Part shown: positions 22,126-31,166 of the stretch, piece after piece
Numbering within the stretch: position 1 is the first letter of the stretch
Layout: every line of letters begins with the position of its first letter
Notes under the pieces: model-generated
Seen by the model: only the letters and a program-made list of their open reading frames with translations
The model's database searches: none
What the model was told of the DNA's origin: nothing
Program-made: the position numbers and the translations under genes
Assembly (NCBI RefSeq): GCF_023074055.1
Contig: NZ_JADPKR010000039.1
Span: 54,964 to 118,963 of the forward strand
Direction: 5' to 3'
DNA from: Bradyrhizobium sp. 141
Lineage (GTDB): Bacteria > Pseudomonadota > Alphaproteobacteria > Rhizobiales > Xanthobacteraceae
DNA: 64,000 nucleotides

Positions 22126-23379
22126 TTACGTCGTCAGCCGCTCGCCATCACTACCACCAATCACAAGCGGCACGACAGTGCCCACCCGCTCGCCCGCAAC
22201 CGCGACCGGCAGATAGTGCTCCGTGCGGCCTAACCCCTCGCTCTCGATCAGCACATCACGCGTCGCGCCGATCTCGGCTTGCAGCCGTTTGCGCAATGCC
22301 ACTTCACCAGCCGCACGCAGCCGCTTCGCGCGTTCCTTGATCAGCGCCCCCGCAACCTGCGGCATCTTTGCAGCCGGCGTGCCGGGGCGCGGGGAATAGG
22401 GGAAGACGTGCAGGAACGTCAGGCCGCATTGTTCGACGAGATCGAGCGAGCGCGAGAACATCTCCTCGCTCTCGGTCGGGAAGCCCGCGATGATGTCGGC
22501 GCCGAAGGCGATGTCCGGGCGCAGCCGGCGCACCTGGTCGCAGAAAGCGATCGCATCCTGCCGCGAATGCCGCCGCTTCATGCGCTTCAGAATCATGTCG
22601 TCGCCCGACTGCAGCGAAAGATGCAGATGCGGCATCAGCCGCGCATCATCAGCGACGGCATCGAGCAGATCGTCATCCGCCTCGATCGAATCGATCGAGG
22701 AGATGCGCAGGCGCTTCAGCTCCGGCACATGCCGCAAAATCTGCTTCGTCAGCATGCCGAGTTTCGGCGCACCGGGCAGGTCGGCACCGTAGCTGGTGAG
22801 ATCGACGCCGGTCAGCACGATCTCGGCATGACCGCGCGCGGCCAGCGTCCGCACCTGCTCGACCACCGCGCCCATCGGCACCGAGCGCGAATTGCCGCGG
22901 CCGTAGGGAATGATGCAGAAGGTGCAGCGATGGTCGCAGCCGTTCTGCACCTGCACGAACACGCGCGGCAGGCCGCTCGCATAGCCGTCGATGAGATGCG
23001 GCGCCATCTCCCTGATCGCCATGATGTCGCTGACGGCGATCTTCTCGCCGGCGCCGAGATCGAACGCGCTGCGCGTCTCCTGCCACGCAGACGCGCGCAT
23101 CTTGTCGTCATTGCCGAGGACGCGATCGACTTCGGCCATGTCAGCGAACATGCCGCTTTGCGTCTGCGCTGCGCAGCCGGTGACGACGATGCGCGCGCCG
23201 GGACGCTCGCGCTTCAGTTTGCGGATCGACTGCCGCGCCTGCGCCACCGCTTCGTTGGTGACGGCGCAGCTGTTGATGACGATGGTGTCGGAAAGGCCCG
23301 CGCCCTCGGCCTCACGGCGGATCACCTCGGCCTCGAAGGCATTGAGGCGGCAGCCGAAGGTGACGATGTCGACGGCCAT
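22126..23379 (-). CDS. mtaB: tRNA (t6A37)-C2 methylthiotransferase MtaB
   Basis: MtaB is a radical-SAM enzyme that converts t6A to ms2t6A at position 37 of some tRNAs. The 417-residue protein has the N-terminal cluster cysteines C10, C38 and C69, and the radical-SAM motif C148-x3-C152-x2-C155 (NGCDHRCTFC). Motifs and length distinguish it from MiaB and RimO, as does the absence of a long TRAM domain. Its start overlaps the dapF stop (ATGA), so translation is coupled. Confidence 0.94.
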   Translation of the reverse strand: MAVDIVTFGCRLNAFEAEVIRREAEGAGLSDTIVINSCAVTNEAVAQARQSIRKLKRERPGARIVVTGCAAQTQSGMFADMAEVDRVLGNDDKMRASAWQETRSAFDLGAGEKIAVSDIMAIREMAPHLIDGYASGLPRVFVQVQNGCDHRCTFCIIPYGRGNSRSVPMGAVVEQVRTLAARGHAEIVLTGVDLTSYGADLPGAPKLGMLTKQILRHVPELKRLRISSIDSIEADDDLLDAVADDARLMPHLHLSLQSGDDMILKRMKRRHSRQDAIAFCDQVRRLRPDIAFGADIIAGFPTESEEMFSRSLDLVEQCGLTFLHVFPYSPRPGTPAAKMPQVAGALIKERAKRLRAAGEVALRKRLQAEIGATRDVLIESEGLGRTEHYLPVAVAGERVGTVVPLVIGGSDGERLTT

Positions 23380-24254
23380 CAGACAACCGGCGCGAACAGC
23401 GCCGGATCGAAGGTGTCCTCATATTCGAAGGTCGCGGTGCCCGTCATCAGCACGTGGTCGTCGCGCTCGCGCCATTCGATGCCGAGCTTGCCGCCGGGCA
23501 GCGTGATCTCGACATTGCGCTCGACCCGCTTCAGGCGGGCCGCGGCGACCGCCGTGGCGCAGGCCGCCGAGCCGCAGGCCTTGGTCAGGCCGGCACCGCG
23601 TTCCCAGGTGCGGATCGTGATGTGGTCGCGATCCACGATATGGGCGAGCGTGATGTTGGCGCGCTTCGGGAAGATCGGATGGTTTTCGAGCAGTGGACCG
23701 AAACGCTCGAGATCGTAGGCGTTGACGTCATCGACCCAGAAGATCGCATGCGGATTGCCCATGCTCACCACGGACGGCGAATGCAGGATCGGATTGTCGA
23801 TCGGCCCGATCTGCAATTCGATATAGCGGGTGTCGCGGAACTCTTCCGCCAGCGGAATGTCCTGCCAGCCGAACTTCGGCGCACCCATGTCCACGGTGTA
23901 GAGATCCGGCGCGGGACCCTGCCAGGCATTGAGCAGCCCAGCTGCCGTCTCAAACGTCGCATTGGTCTGGCCGGTCTTTTCGAAGATGCGACGCACCACA
24001 CAGCGCATGCCGTTGCCGCAGGCGCCGGCTTCGGAGCCGTCATTGTTGTAGATGCGAATGAAGGCCTCGGTACCGTCCAGCCGCGGCTTCTGCAGCACCA
24101 TGAGCTGGTCGTAGGCCACGCCGCCGTTCGCGGACGCCACCGCGCGCGCGTCATCCGGCGTCACCTTTGCCGTGGACGCGCGCATGTCGACAACGACGAT
24201 CTCGTTGCCGATGCCGTTCATCTTGGCAAATGCGTGGTTGGCCAGCGCGCTCAT
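23379..24254 (-). CDS. dapF: Diaminopimelate epimerase
   Basis: DapF converts LL- to meso-diaminopimelate for lysine and peptidoglycan synthesis. The 291-residue protein has the two catalytic cysteines C79 (ACGNGMRCV) and C227 ([10 protein letters not shown]), which act as the acid/base pair. It is the first gene of a dapF-mtaB operon. In several relatives ftsY follows mtaB directly (from memory); here a plus-strand segment of about 2 kb lies between. Confidence 0.97.
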   Translation of the reverse strand: MSALANHAFAKMNGIGNEIVVVDMRASTAKVTPDDARAVASANGGVAYDQLMVLQKPRLDGTEAFIRIYNNDGSEAGACGNGMRCVVRRIFEKTGQTNATFETAAGLLNAWQGPAPDLYTVDMGAPKFGWQDIPLAEEFRDTRYIELQIGPIDNPILHSPSVVSMGNPHAIFWVDDVNAYDLERFGPLLENHPIFPKRANITLAHIVDRDHITIRTWERGAGLTKACGSAACATAVAAARLKRVERNVEITLPGGKLGIEWRERDDHVLMTGTATFEYEDTFDPALFAPVV

Positions 24255-24467
24255 GAAAATTCCCGAATTTCGCCTGCCTTATATGGCGATCCTTGCCGGC
24301 TTGGCCAGCGGTTTGCTTGGGAGCGCCGAGGAGGCCTGCCATGACGCATCTGTCATGGGACGAATTCGGCGCTCGCGTGTTAGAACGGCGCGTTCGCGCG
24401 GACAGGGGCGCGGCCGGGCGCAAAGACGGATTTAGGCCTTGTTGGTTAAGGCCTTGGGGAGAATAAA

Positions 24468-25247
24468 ATGTTCAGGTTTCGTCGTCTCGCTCTGGCCGCG
24501 CTGATCCCGGCAGCGGCCTTGTCGTTTGGCCTGCCCGAGGCTCTGGCGCAAACCCCGAGCCCGGCACCGGCCGCCTCGGCAAGTCCCTCGCCGGCCCCAT
24601 CGGCTTCCCCCTCTCCGGCCGCGAGCGCCTCGCCTGCGCCTGCGGCAACGCCCTCACCCGCGCCATCGCCTGCGGCCAGCGCTTCGCCTGCCCCGACAGC
24701 ATCGCCCTCGCCCGCAGCCAGCGCCTCCCCCGGCCCGGCGACACCGCCGCCTGCCGCGGCCGCAACGCCCGCTCCGGTGCAGACCGCCGATCCCTTTGGC
24801 CTCGAGACCACGCTGGAGTCCAGGAAGGTCGTGATGGTCAAGGGCACTGCCAATTGGGATTCAGCCTTCGACACGCTGGTCGACGCCTTCAAGGCGCTGA
24901 ACACGCTCCTGGACAAGCAGGGCATCAAGCACGCCGGCAATTCCATGATCGTCTACACCTCGACCGACGACACCGGCTTCACCTTCCTCGCCGAGATCCC
25001 GGTCGATCAGGATCCCAAGAGCTTGCCGAAGGACATGAGCATCGGCAAATCGCCGGAAGGCAAGGCACTGAAATTCGTCCATCGCGGTTCCTACGACAAC
25101 ATGGACAACACCTATGAGGCGATCACCAATCACCTCGACGACAAGAGACTCGAAGCCAAGGACACCTTCATCGAGGAATACCTCACCGATCCCCTGAAGA
25201 CCGCTGAGGACAAGCTCGTGATCAACGTTTTCGTGCCGCTGAAGTGA
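24468..25247 (+). CDS. Exported GyrI-like effector-binding domain protein with Pro/Ala/Ser linker
   Basis: A 259-residue protein with a signal peptide ending near residue 24 (ALAQ), then about 75 residues of Ser-Pro-Ala repeats, then a domain from about residue 104 resembling the GyrI/AraC effector-binding fold (TLESRKVVMVKG, FTFLAEIPVD, KALKFVHRGSYDNMDNTYEA, INVFVPLK). GyrI-like domains usually bind small molecules in the cytoplasm, so export is unusual; a role in the periplasm or at the surface is inferred from the signal peptide only. GGGGAGA precedes the ATG. Its stop overlaps the frame of the next gene. Confidence 0.8.
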   Translation: MFRFRRLALAALIPAAALSFGLPEALAQTPSPAPAASASPSPAPSASPSPAASASPAPAATPSPAPSPAASASPAPTASPSPAASASPGPATPPPAAAATPAPVQTADPFGLETTLESRKVVMVKGTANWDSAFDTLVDAFKALNTLLDKQGIKHAGNSMIVYTSTDDTGFTFLAEIPVDQDPKSLPKDMSIGKSPEGKALKFVHRGSYDNMDNTYEAITNHLDDKRLEAKDTFIEEYLTDPLKTAEDKLVINVFVPLK

Positions 25248-25249
25248 GA

Positions 25250-25966
25250 ATGATGAAAAAGCCTGCCGTACTCGTTACTTCCCTCGCCACCGTTTTCGCC
25301 ACGCTGCTGGCAACGCCTGCGCTCGCCGATGATTTCCCGTCCGCCATTTCGGTGAGCGGCGAGGCCAATGTTTCCGTGGCGCCGGATCTCGCGCTGATCG
25401 ATGCCGGCGTTGCCAATGACGCCAAGACGGCCAAGGAAGCCTCCGACGCCAACAACGCGGCCATGGGCAAGGTGCTGCTGGCGCTGAAGGGCGCCGGCCT
25501 TGCCGAGAAGGACTACCAGACCTCGCGCCTGTCGCTGCAGCCGCAATACGGCCAGAACAAATCCACCGGCGCATCCCCCGTGGTCGGCTTCCGCGCCTCC
25601 AACCGCGTCACCGTAAAAATTCGCGACGTGACCAAGGTCGCCGGCATCATCGACACGCTGGTCAGCGCCGGCGCCAACGACATCGGCAATATTTCGTTCG
25701 AAGTGACGCAGGCGTCAAAGCTGCTCGACGATGCGCGTGAGCAGGCCGTGACCGATGCGCGGCGCAAGGCCGAAGTTTACGCCAGGGCCACCGGCGTCAC
25801 GCTGGGTGCGCCGCTCAGTGTCACGGAAGGCGGTGGCCCGGTGCCGCTGTTCAAGAGCCGCATGGCCCCGATGGCGGCAGCCCCGCAGGCCGCCGTCGCG
25901 CCGGGCGAGGAAACGCTGTCGGTGACGGTGAATGTGAGCTGGGCGATCAAGCCGAAAGAGCAATAG
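25250..25966 (+). CDS. Exported SIMPL (DUF541) family protein
   Basis: A 238-residue protein with a signal peptide ending near ALA-DD (about residue 26) and one SIMPL/DUF541 domain: ISVSGEANVSVAPDLA, the NN-x-A-MGKVL stretch, RASNRVTVKIRD and the closing VTVNVSWAI. Homologues include BP26/OMP28 of Brucella, which form periplasmic ring assemblies. The frame is open from a GTG at 25244 that overlaps the preceding stop; ATG 25250 or 25253 gives a cleaner signal peptide. Coupling with the GyrI-like gene suggests the two exported proteins work together. Confidence 0.87.
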   Translation: MMKKPAVLVTSLATVFATLLATPALADDFPSAISVSGEANVSVAPDLALIDAGVANDAKTAKEASDANNAAMGKVLLALKGAGLAEKDYQTSRLSLQPQYGQNKSTGASPVVGFRASNRVTVKIRDVTKVAGIIDTLVSAGANDIGNISFEVTQASKLLDDAREQAVTDARRKAEVYARATGVTLGAPLSVTEGGGPVPLFKSRMAPMAAAPQAAVAPGEETLSVTVNVSWAIKPKEQ

Positions 25967-26130
25967 GTCTCGCGTCCCGGGCGCGCCGCGGCACGCAGTG
26001 ACGCTGCCCAGAGCCGGGACCCAGAAAGCGGCACGGTACAATCCAGCGACATGGGCCCCGGCTCAGCAGCGCATCACACCGGACGATGCTTCGCATCGCC
26101 GGGAGTGTTGCGCTGCGTCCGGGGCACGAG
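25967..26130. repeat. Intergenic palindromic repeat, family D (copy 3)
   Basis: It begins directly after the SIMPL stop codon with GTCTCGCGTCCCGGGCGCG and ends GCGTCCGGGGCACGAG, with an inner AGAGCCGGGACCCAG / TGGGCCCCGGCTC pair and an extra small hairpin. It lies between converging genes. Confidence 0.85.
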
Positions 26131-26154
26131 CGGTGTGTGTGGAGAGTGCGAGAC

Positions 26155-27219
26155 CTAAATCTCCACCACCTGCCCCGGCTGCATCGCCACGAACCGCTCC
26201 TGCGGAATTTTCGCCGCATCCAGCGCCTCGACCAGCGCCTTCGCCGGCGCATCGATCGCTTCGTCCGTCAGCTGGAACGTGCCGTGGTGATGCCCAAGCG
26301 CGGCCTGCGCGCCGCAATCAGCCAGCGCCTTCACCGCATCTTCCGGATTCATGTGCTGATCGCGCATGAACCAGCGCGGCTCGTAGGCACCGATCGGGAG
26401 GATCGCCAGACGCAGCGGTCCGTGCTTCTCGGCGACGCGACGAAAATGCGTGCCATCGCCATAGCCGGAATCGCAGACGACGTAGATTTTCCCGGCCGGC
26501 GTCTCCAACACAAAGCTCGCCCACAGCGCCTTGTTGCGATCGAACATGCCGCGCGCCGTCCAGTGCCGGGTCGGCACCAGATGCACCGCGATGCCGCCGC
26601 CGAGCTCGACGCGGTCGTGCCAGTCGAAGGCTTCCACCTTGATCGTGGAATCCCAGCTGCGCATCGTCACGTCGTTGCCGAGCGGGGTGATCACGCGCGG
26701 GGCGAAATTCTTCGTGAGCCGCGACAGCGTCGCAATGTCCAGATGATCGTAATGCCCGTGCGAGACCAGCACGACATCGATCTTCGGCAGCTTCTCGAAC
26801 GCGATGCCGGGATCGTTGTGCCGCTTCGGCCCGGCCCAGGCGACCGGCGACACCCGCGTCGACCAGACGGGATCGACCAAAATATTGAGACCGCCTGTCT
26901 GGATCAGCCAGCTGGCATGGCCGACGAAGGAGAGCCGCACGTTTTCGCCGTCGACACGCGCCGGCGGGGTATCGGCATGGGGGCTGGGGGCCCAGTCCGG
27001 CCATGTGGCGCGCTGTCCCCGGCCCCCTAATTGCCAACGTAGCACCTCGCCGAGCGATCTCGGCGGCGCCCCGTCGGGATCGAAGAAGGTCAGGCCGTCA
27101 AAGTGGTCGGAGACCGGGCCGTCATAGGTTTTCATGCGAGATATCCAGAGGGAGGGCACGCCGACCAGCGCGCCGGCTCCGGCGAGCACCCCAAGAACGC
27201 GGCGGCGGGTGATCGGCAC
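26155..27219 (-). CDS. MBL-fold metallo-hydrolase with Tat-type leader (NAPE-PLD/UlaG-like)
   Basis: A 354-residue zinc hydrolase. The binuclear motif SHGHYDHLD (H154, H156, D158, H159) is clear, with later ligands in TRHWTARG, CDSGYGDG and GHHHGTFQL. The relation is to the NAPE-phospholipase D/UlaG branch, so a phosphodiester or lactone substrate is likely but unproved. The N-terminus ITRRRVLGVLAGAGALVG looks like a twin-arginine leader or anchor, so it may work in the periplasm. The start codon is GTG at 27219. A 437-base gap separates it from divergent ffh. Confidence 0.85.
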   Translation of the reverse strand: MPITRRRVLGVLAGAGALVGVPSLWISRMKTYDGPVSDHFDGLTFFDPDGAPPRSLGEVLRWQLGGRGQRATWPDWAPSPHADTPPARVDGENVRLSFVGHASWLIQTGGLNILVDPVWSTRVSPVAWAGPKRHNDPGIAFEKLPKIDVVLVSHGHYDHLDIATLSRLTKNFAPRVITPLGNDVTMRSWDSTIKVEAFDWHDRVELGGGIAVHLVPTRHWTARGMFDRNKALWASFVLETPAGKIYVVCDSGYGDGTHFRRVAEKHGPLRLAILPIGAYEPRWFMRDQHMNPEDAVKALADCGAQAALGHHHGTFQLTDEAIDAPAKALVEALDAAKIPQERFVAMQPGQVVEI

Positions 27220-27360
27220 AGGGCGGGCTTTAGGATTGGTGGCGGAGGTAAGTCATCACCCTTCTATATGGGCAGGGCCAAAGGAAAAGGAACCGACCGC
27301 CAAAAATGTCGTGTTTTCAGGATCTTATCTTGGCATAGGCATTGCGACGCCCTAACTTTC

Positions 27361-27389
27361 CTTGACTTTTGGACGTGAGCGGCGTTTAA
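27361..27389 (+). promoter_or_regulatory. Candidate sigma-70 type promoter of ffh
   Basis: CTTGAC at 27361-27366 and GTTTAA at 27384-27389 are separated by 17 bases, close to the rhizobial CTTGAC-N17-CTATAT pattern. The start of ffh lies about 270 bases downstream. This is a visual match. Confidence 0.45.
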
Positions 27390-27502
27390 CCCCGCCACTT
27401 TCTCGGAAAGGCTTTCTTTTCGACCCGCCGACTGGCCCTGGAGGCCGGAGGTCAACGCCCGACAGCGCTGTGCGCCCTCGGGCGTAAAGCTGTTTGGACT
27501 TT

Positions 27503-27639
27503 CTCTCCCTCGCCCCGCTCTTGCGGGGAGAGGGTCGGGGTGAGGGGCTCTCTCCGCGCATGGTGCGCGTAGATGGTCCCGTACCCCCTCACCCGGATCG
27601 CAAGGGCGATCCGACCTCTCCCCGCAGGCGGGGAGAGGT
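27503..27639. repeat. Intergenic palindromic repeat, family A variant (copy 4), in the ffh leader
   Basis: CTCGCCCCGCTCTTGCGGGG at the left and CCTCTCCCCGCAGGCGGGGA at the right each fold, with GGGTGAGGGGCTCTCTCC and TACCCCCTCACCCGG also pairing. It ends 17 bases before the ffh start codon. Confidence 0.85.
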
Positions 27640-27656
27640 AAAACAGGACAATTGCA

Positions 27657-29204
27657 TTGTTCGACAATCTGTCGGAACGGCTTGGCGGAATTCTCGATCG
27701 TCTGACGGGGCGCGGTGCGCTGACCGAAAAGGACGTCGACGCCGCGATGCGCGAGGTGCGCCGTGCGCTGCTGGAGGCCGACGTCGCGCTGGAAGTGGTG
27801 CGCAGCTTCACCGAGCGCGTCCGCGAGCAGGCGATCGGCGCCACCGTCGTCAAGTCGGTGACCCCCGGCCAGATGGTGGTCAAGATCGTCCATGACGAGC
27901 TGATCAACACGCTCGGCGCCGAAAGCCAGACCATCGACGTCAATTCCGTGCCACCGGTGCCGATCATGATGGTCGGCCTGCAAGGCTCCGGTAAAACCAC
28001 CACCACCGCGAAGCTCGCCCGCCGCCTGGTCCAGCGCGACAAGCGCAAGGTGCTGATGGCCTCGCTCGACGTCTATCGTCCGGCGGCGATGGAGCAGCTG
28101 GCCGTGCTCGGCCGCGATCTCGATATTCCCACCTTGCCGATCGTCGCGGGCCAGCAGCCGCCGCAGATTGCGAAGCGCGCGCTGGAAGCCGGCAAGCTCG
28201 GCGGCTACGACATCGTGCTGCTCGACACCGCCGGTCGCACCACGCTCGACGAAGAGATGATGGCGGAAGCCGCCGCGATCAAAGCTGCCGCCAATCCGCA
28301 TGAAGTGCTGCTGGTCGCCGACAGCCTCACCGGCCAGGACGCCGTCAACCTCGCCCGCGCGTTCGATCAGCGCGTCGGCCTCACCGGCATCGTTCTCACA
28401 CGTGTGGACGGCGATGGCCGCGGCGGCGCCGCGCTATCGATGCGCGCCGTCACCGGCAAGCCGATCAAGCTGATCGGCACCGGCGAAAAGACCGATGCGC
28501 TGGAAGATTTCCATCCCGATCGTATCGCCGGCCGCATCCTCGGCATGGGCGACGTGGTGTCGCTGGTCGAACGTGCCGCCGCCAACATCGACGCCGAAAA
28601 GGCCGCGCGCACTGCCGAGCGCATGCGCAAGGGTCAGTTCGACCTCAACGACATGCGCGAGCAGCTGTCGCAGATGGCCAACATGGGCGGCATCAGCGGG
28701 CTGATGGGCATGATGCCCGGCATCTCCAAGATGAAGAACCAGATCGCCGCCGCCGGCATCGACGACAAGATCCTGAAGCGCCAGGTCGCGGTGATCGATT
28801 CCATGACGCGCGACGAGCGCCGTCATCCCGACCTGCTCAAGGCCAGCCGCAAGAAGCGTATCGCCGCCGGCTCCGGCCAGAGCGTCGAGCAGGTCAACAA
28901 GCTGCTCAAGATGCACCGGAACATGGCCGACATGATGAAGGCCATGGGCTCGGGCAAACGCGGCCCGCTCGCCGGCATCGCCCAGGCGATGGGCTTTGGC
29001 GGCGGCATGAAGCCTCCTTCGCCGGAAGAGATGAAGGCGATGCAGGAGAAGATGCAGGCCGGCGGTGGACAAGGTCTGCCCAGCCTGCCGAAGGATCTGC
29101 CGCCCGGTCTTCGCTCGGGCCTACCGAATTTGCCGGGGCTTACGGGCCTCAGCGGCAAGCCGACCCTTCCGGGGCTCGGCGGTTTTCCCGGCAAGAAGAA
29201 ATGA
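27657..29204 (+). CDS. ffh: Signal recognition particle protein Ffh
   Basis: Ffh binds signal sequences and 4.5S RNA and delivers nascent membrane proteins to FtsY. The 515-residue protein has an N domain, a G domain with GLQGSGKTT at 107-115, DTAGR and TRVDGDGRGG, and a methionine-rich M domain at about 325-430. A Gly/Pro/Leu-rich tail of about 50 residues ends in KKK. The start is a TTG at 27657, with AGGA 8 bases before it; the N-terminus MFDNLSERLGGIL fits the family exactly. It leads into rpsP-rimM-trmD-rplS on the same strand. The 4.5S RNA gene is not in the window. Confidence 0.97.
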   Translation: MFDNLSERLGGILDRLTGRGALTEKDVDAAMREVRRALLEADVALEVVRSFTERVREQAIGATVVKSVTPGQMVVKIVHDELINTLGAESQTIDVNSVPPVPIMMVGLQGSGKTTTTAKLARRLVQRDKRKVLMASLDVYRPAAMEQLAVLGRDLDIPTLPIVAGQQPPQIAKRALEAGKLGGYDIVLLDTAGRTTLDEEMMAEAAAIKAAANPHEVLLVADSLTGQDAVNLARAFDQRVGLTGIVLTRVDGDGRGGAALSMRAVTGKPIKLIGTGEKTDALEDFHPDRIAGRILGMGDVVSLVERAAANIDAEKAARTAERMRKGQFDLNDMREQLSQMANMGGISGLMGMMPGISKMKNQIAAAGIDDKILKRQVAVIDSMTRDERRHPDLLKASRKKRIAAGSGQSVEQVNKLLKMHRNMADMMKAMGSGKRGPLAGIAQAMGFGGGMKPPSPEEMKAMQEKMQAGGGQGLPSLPKDLPPGLRSGLPNLPGLTGLSGKPTLPGLGGFPGKKK

Positions 29205-29290
29205 GGAATTCGTCGCGTTGGATCGTAGGGATCTCGCGCGGCGCGAAAATACCAATCAACCGAACAAACTGTACTTTGAAGGAGAACTGA

Positions 29291-29623
29291 ATGTCCGTCG
29301 TTATCCGCCTCGCCCGCGCAGGCACCAAGAAGCGCCCCGTCTATCACGTCGTCGTCGCCGACTCGCGCTTTCCGCGCGATGGCCGCTTCATCGAGCGTCT
29401 CGGCCATTTCAACCCGCTGCTGCCGAAGGACAACGAGACCCGCCTCAAGCTCGACATGGACAAGGTGAAGGCCTGGCTCGCCAAGGGCGCGCAGCCGTCG
29501 GATCGCGTCGCCCGCTTCCTCGACGCCGCCGGCGTCAAGAAGCGCGAAGCGCGCAACAACCCCGAGAAGGCCGTGCCGCGCAAGGAGCGCAAGGCGCAGG
29601 CCGAAGCCGCCGCGAAGGGCTAA
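29291..29623 (+). CDS. rpsP: 30S ribosomal protein S16
   Basis: S16 is a small-subunit assembly protein. The 110-residue product begins [20 protein letters not shown], the invariant S16 opening, and continues [15 protein letters not shown] basic/Ala-rich C-terminal extension of about 25 residues is typical of alphaproteobacteria. A strong AAGGAGA ribosome binding site precedes the ATG. It sits in the classical rpsP-rimM-trmD-rplS cluster, here directly after ffh. Confidence 0.98.
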   Translation: MSVVIRLARAGTKKRPVYHVVVADSRFPRDGRFIERLGHFNPLLPKDNETRLKLDMDKVKAWLAKGAQPSDRVARFLDAAGVKKREARNNPEKAVPRKERKAQAEAAAKG

Positions 29624-29632
29624 GGCTAGATC

Positions 29633-30184
29633 ATGTCGGCGCTGGTCTGCGTCGCGCGGATCGGCGCCGCGCATGGTGTGCGCGGTGCGGTCAAACTGTG
29701 GACCTTCACCGAAGATCCCTTTGCCGTCAGGCGCTACGGTCCGCTGCTGTCCAAGGACGGCAAGCGCCAGTTCGAGGTCGCAACGGCGCGCGAGGCCAAA
29801 GATCATCTGGTCGCGACGTTCAAGGGCGTCACGACCCGCGATGAGGCCGAGCGCCTCAACGGCATCGAGCTCTATGTCGCGCGCGACAAGCTGCCTGCGA
29901 CGGACGCGGACGAATATTACCACACCGATTTGATCGGGCTCGCCGCCGTCACCACCGACGGCGACGCACTCGGCCGCGTGCTCGCGATCCATAATTTCGG
30001 TGCTGGCGACATCATCGAGATCGCGCCTTTGAATGGCACGACCATGCTGCTGCCGTTCACGAACGCGGTGGTGCCGGAGGTCGATCTCAAAGGCGGCCGC
30101 GTGGTGATCGCGCTGCCGCAGGAGGTTGAGGGCGAGGACGAAACTCTCTCTCCGGGTCGTCCCCGCGAACGCGGGGACCCATAA
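29633..30184 (+). CDS. rimM: Ribosome maturation factor RimM, with repeat-derived C-terminus
   Basis: RimM assists 16S processing and S19 assembly in the small subunit. The 183-residue protein has the N-terminal RimM barrel ([20 protein letters not shown]) and a C-terminal PRC-barrel (YYHTDLIGL to [11 protein letters not shown]). The last nine or ten residues (from G175) and the stop codon come from a family G palindromic repeat that begins at 30156, so the ancestral stop has been lost or moved. The gene starts 9 bases after rpsP. The tail lies beyond the PRC barrel and is unlikely to harm function. Confidence 0.95.
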   Translation: MSALVCVARIGAAHGVRGAVKLWTFTEDPFAVRRYGPLLSKDGKRQFEVATAREAKDHLVATFKGVTTRDEAERLNGIELYVARDKLPATDADEYYHTDLIGLAAVTTDGDALGRVLAIHNFGAGDIIEIAPLNGTTMLLPFTNAVVPEVDLKGGRVVIALPQEVEGEDETLSPGRPRERGDP

Positions 30185-30285
30185 CCACAGACCGTGGTTT
30201 TTGGCTAAGCTGGTAGCCCCGATCATCACAAAGCAAAGTGTGGTGGTTATGGGTCCCCGGCTCGCGCTTTGCGGGCCGGGACGAC
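30156..30285. repeat. Palindromic repeat, family G, overlapping the end of rimM
   Basis: GTCGTCCCCGCGAACGCGGG at the left is matched by CCGGCTCGCGCTTTGCGGGC and GGGACGAC at the right, with an inner ACCCATAACCAC / GTGGTTATGGGT pair. Its TAA serves as the rimM stop. It fills the gap before trmD. Confidence 0.88.
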
Positions 30286-30300
30286 AACAACTGAGATCGA

Positions 30301-31056
30301 ATGACCAATCCCTCACCCTGGCGCGCGACGGTGCTGACGCTGTTTCCGGAGATGTTTCCGGGACCGCTCGGCGTGAGCCTCGCCGGGCGGGCGCTCGCCT
30401 CGGGACTCTGGGAGATCGAGGCGCGGGACATCCGGGCTTCCGCCACCGACCGCCACCGCAGCGTCGACGACACCCCGGCCGGCGGCGGCCCCGGCATGGT
30501 GCTGCGGGCGGATGTTCTGGCGGCCGCCATCGACGCCGCTGAGATCGGCCCGGACCGGGCTCGCCTTCTGATGAGCCCGCGCGGTCGGCCATTGACCCAG
30601 GCCCGGGTTGTGGAACTGGCCCAGGGCCCCGGCCCCCTGATCGTCTGCGGACGGTTCGAGGGGATCGACCAGCGGGTCATCGACGGGCGGGGCCTGGAGG
30701 AGGTCTCGATCGGCGATTACGTGCTGTCCGGAGGTGAAATCGCGGCTCTAGCCCTGATCGATGCCTGCGTCCGGCTGCTGCCGGGGGTGATGGGCAAGGA
30801 GGCCTCGGGAACCGAGGAAAGCTTCTCCGATGGCCTGCTGGAGTACCCTCAATACACCCGTCCGCAGCTGTTCGAGGGGGCTCCGATCCCTGACATCCTA
30901 ACCTCCGGCGACCACGCCAAGGTCGCTCGCTGGCGGCGGGCGCAATCCGAGGCCCTGACGGCGGCCCGGCGGCCCGATTTGTGGGCTCAAATCCCGAGCA
31001 AGCCCCCGAATCGAGCCGGTCGCCAAAAAACGCCAAAAAACAAGACAGACGGGTGA
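30301..31056 (+). CDS. trmD: tRNA (guanine37-N1)-methyltransferase TrmD
   Basis: TrmD makes m1G37, which prevents frameshifting. The 251-residue SPOUT-family protein has the trefoil-knot motifs [28 protein letters not shown] and [17 protein letters not shown], and ends in a basic tail. The ATG at 30301 gives the family start ([23 protein letters not shown]). The ribosome binding site is weak (GAG), and the palindrome just upstream could influence coupling with rimM. Confidence 0.97.
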   Translation: MTNPSPWRATVLTLFPEMFPGPLGVSLAGRALASGLWEIEARDIRASATDRHRSVDDTPAGGGPGMVLRADVLAAAIDAAEIGPDRARLLMSPRGRPLTQARVVELAQGPGPLIVCGRFEGIDQRVIDGRGLEEVSIGDYVLSGGEIAALALIDACVRLLPGVMGKEASGTEESFSDGLLEYPQYTRPQLFEGAPIPDILTSGDHAKVARWRRAQSEALTAARRPDLWAQIPSKPPNRAGRQKTPKNKTDG

Positions 31057-31166
31057 CAAACGCTCCGGCTTGCCTTATAGGAGCGGCCAAATCCGCAATG
31101 GCTGGATAGACGAATTTTGCGCAGCCCCCCGTTTCCAGGGCTGGGCGCGCCGATGGAGATTTACCC

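Larger units (their letters stand above)
27220..27656. other. Intergenic region upstream of ffh
   Basis: This 437-base gap between the divergent metallo-hydrolase and ffh genes has no gene I can support. It holds a plausible housekeeping promoter at 27361-27389 and a family A palindrome at 27503-27639 between that promoter and the ffh start, which would place the palindrome in the ffh leader. Confidence 0.6.
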
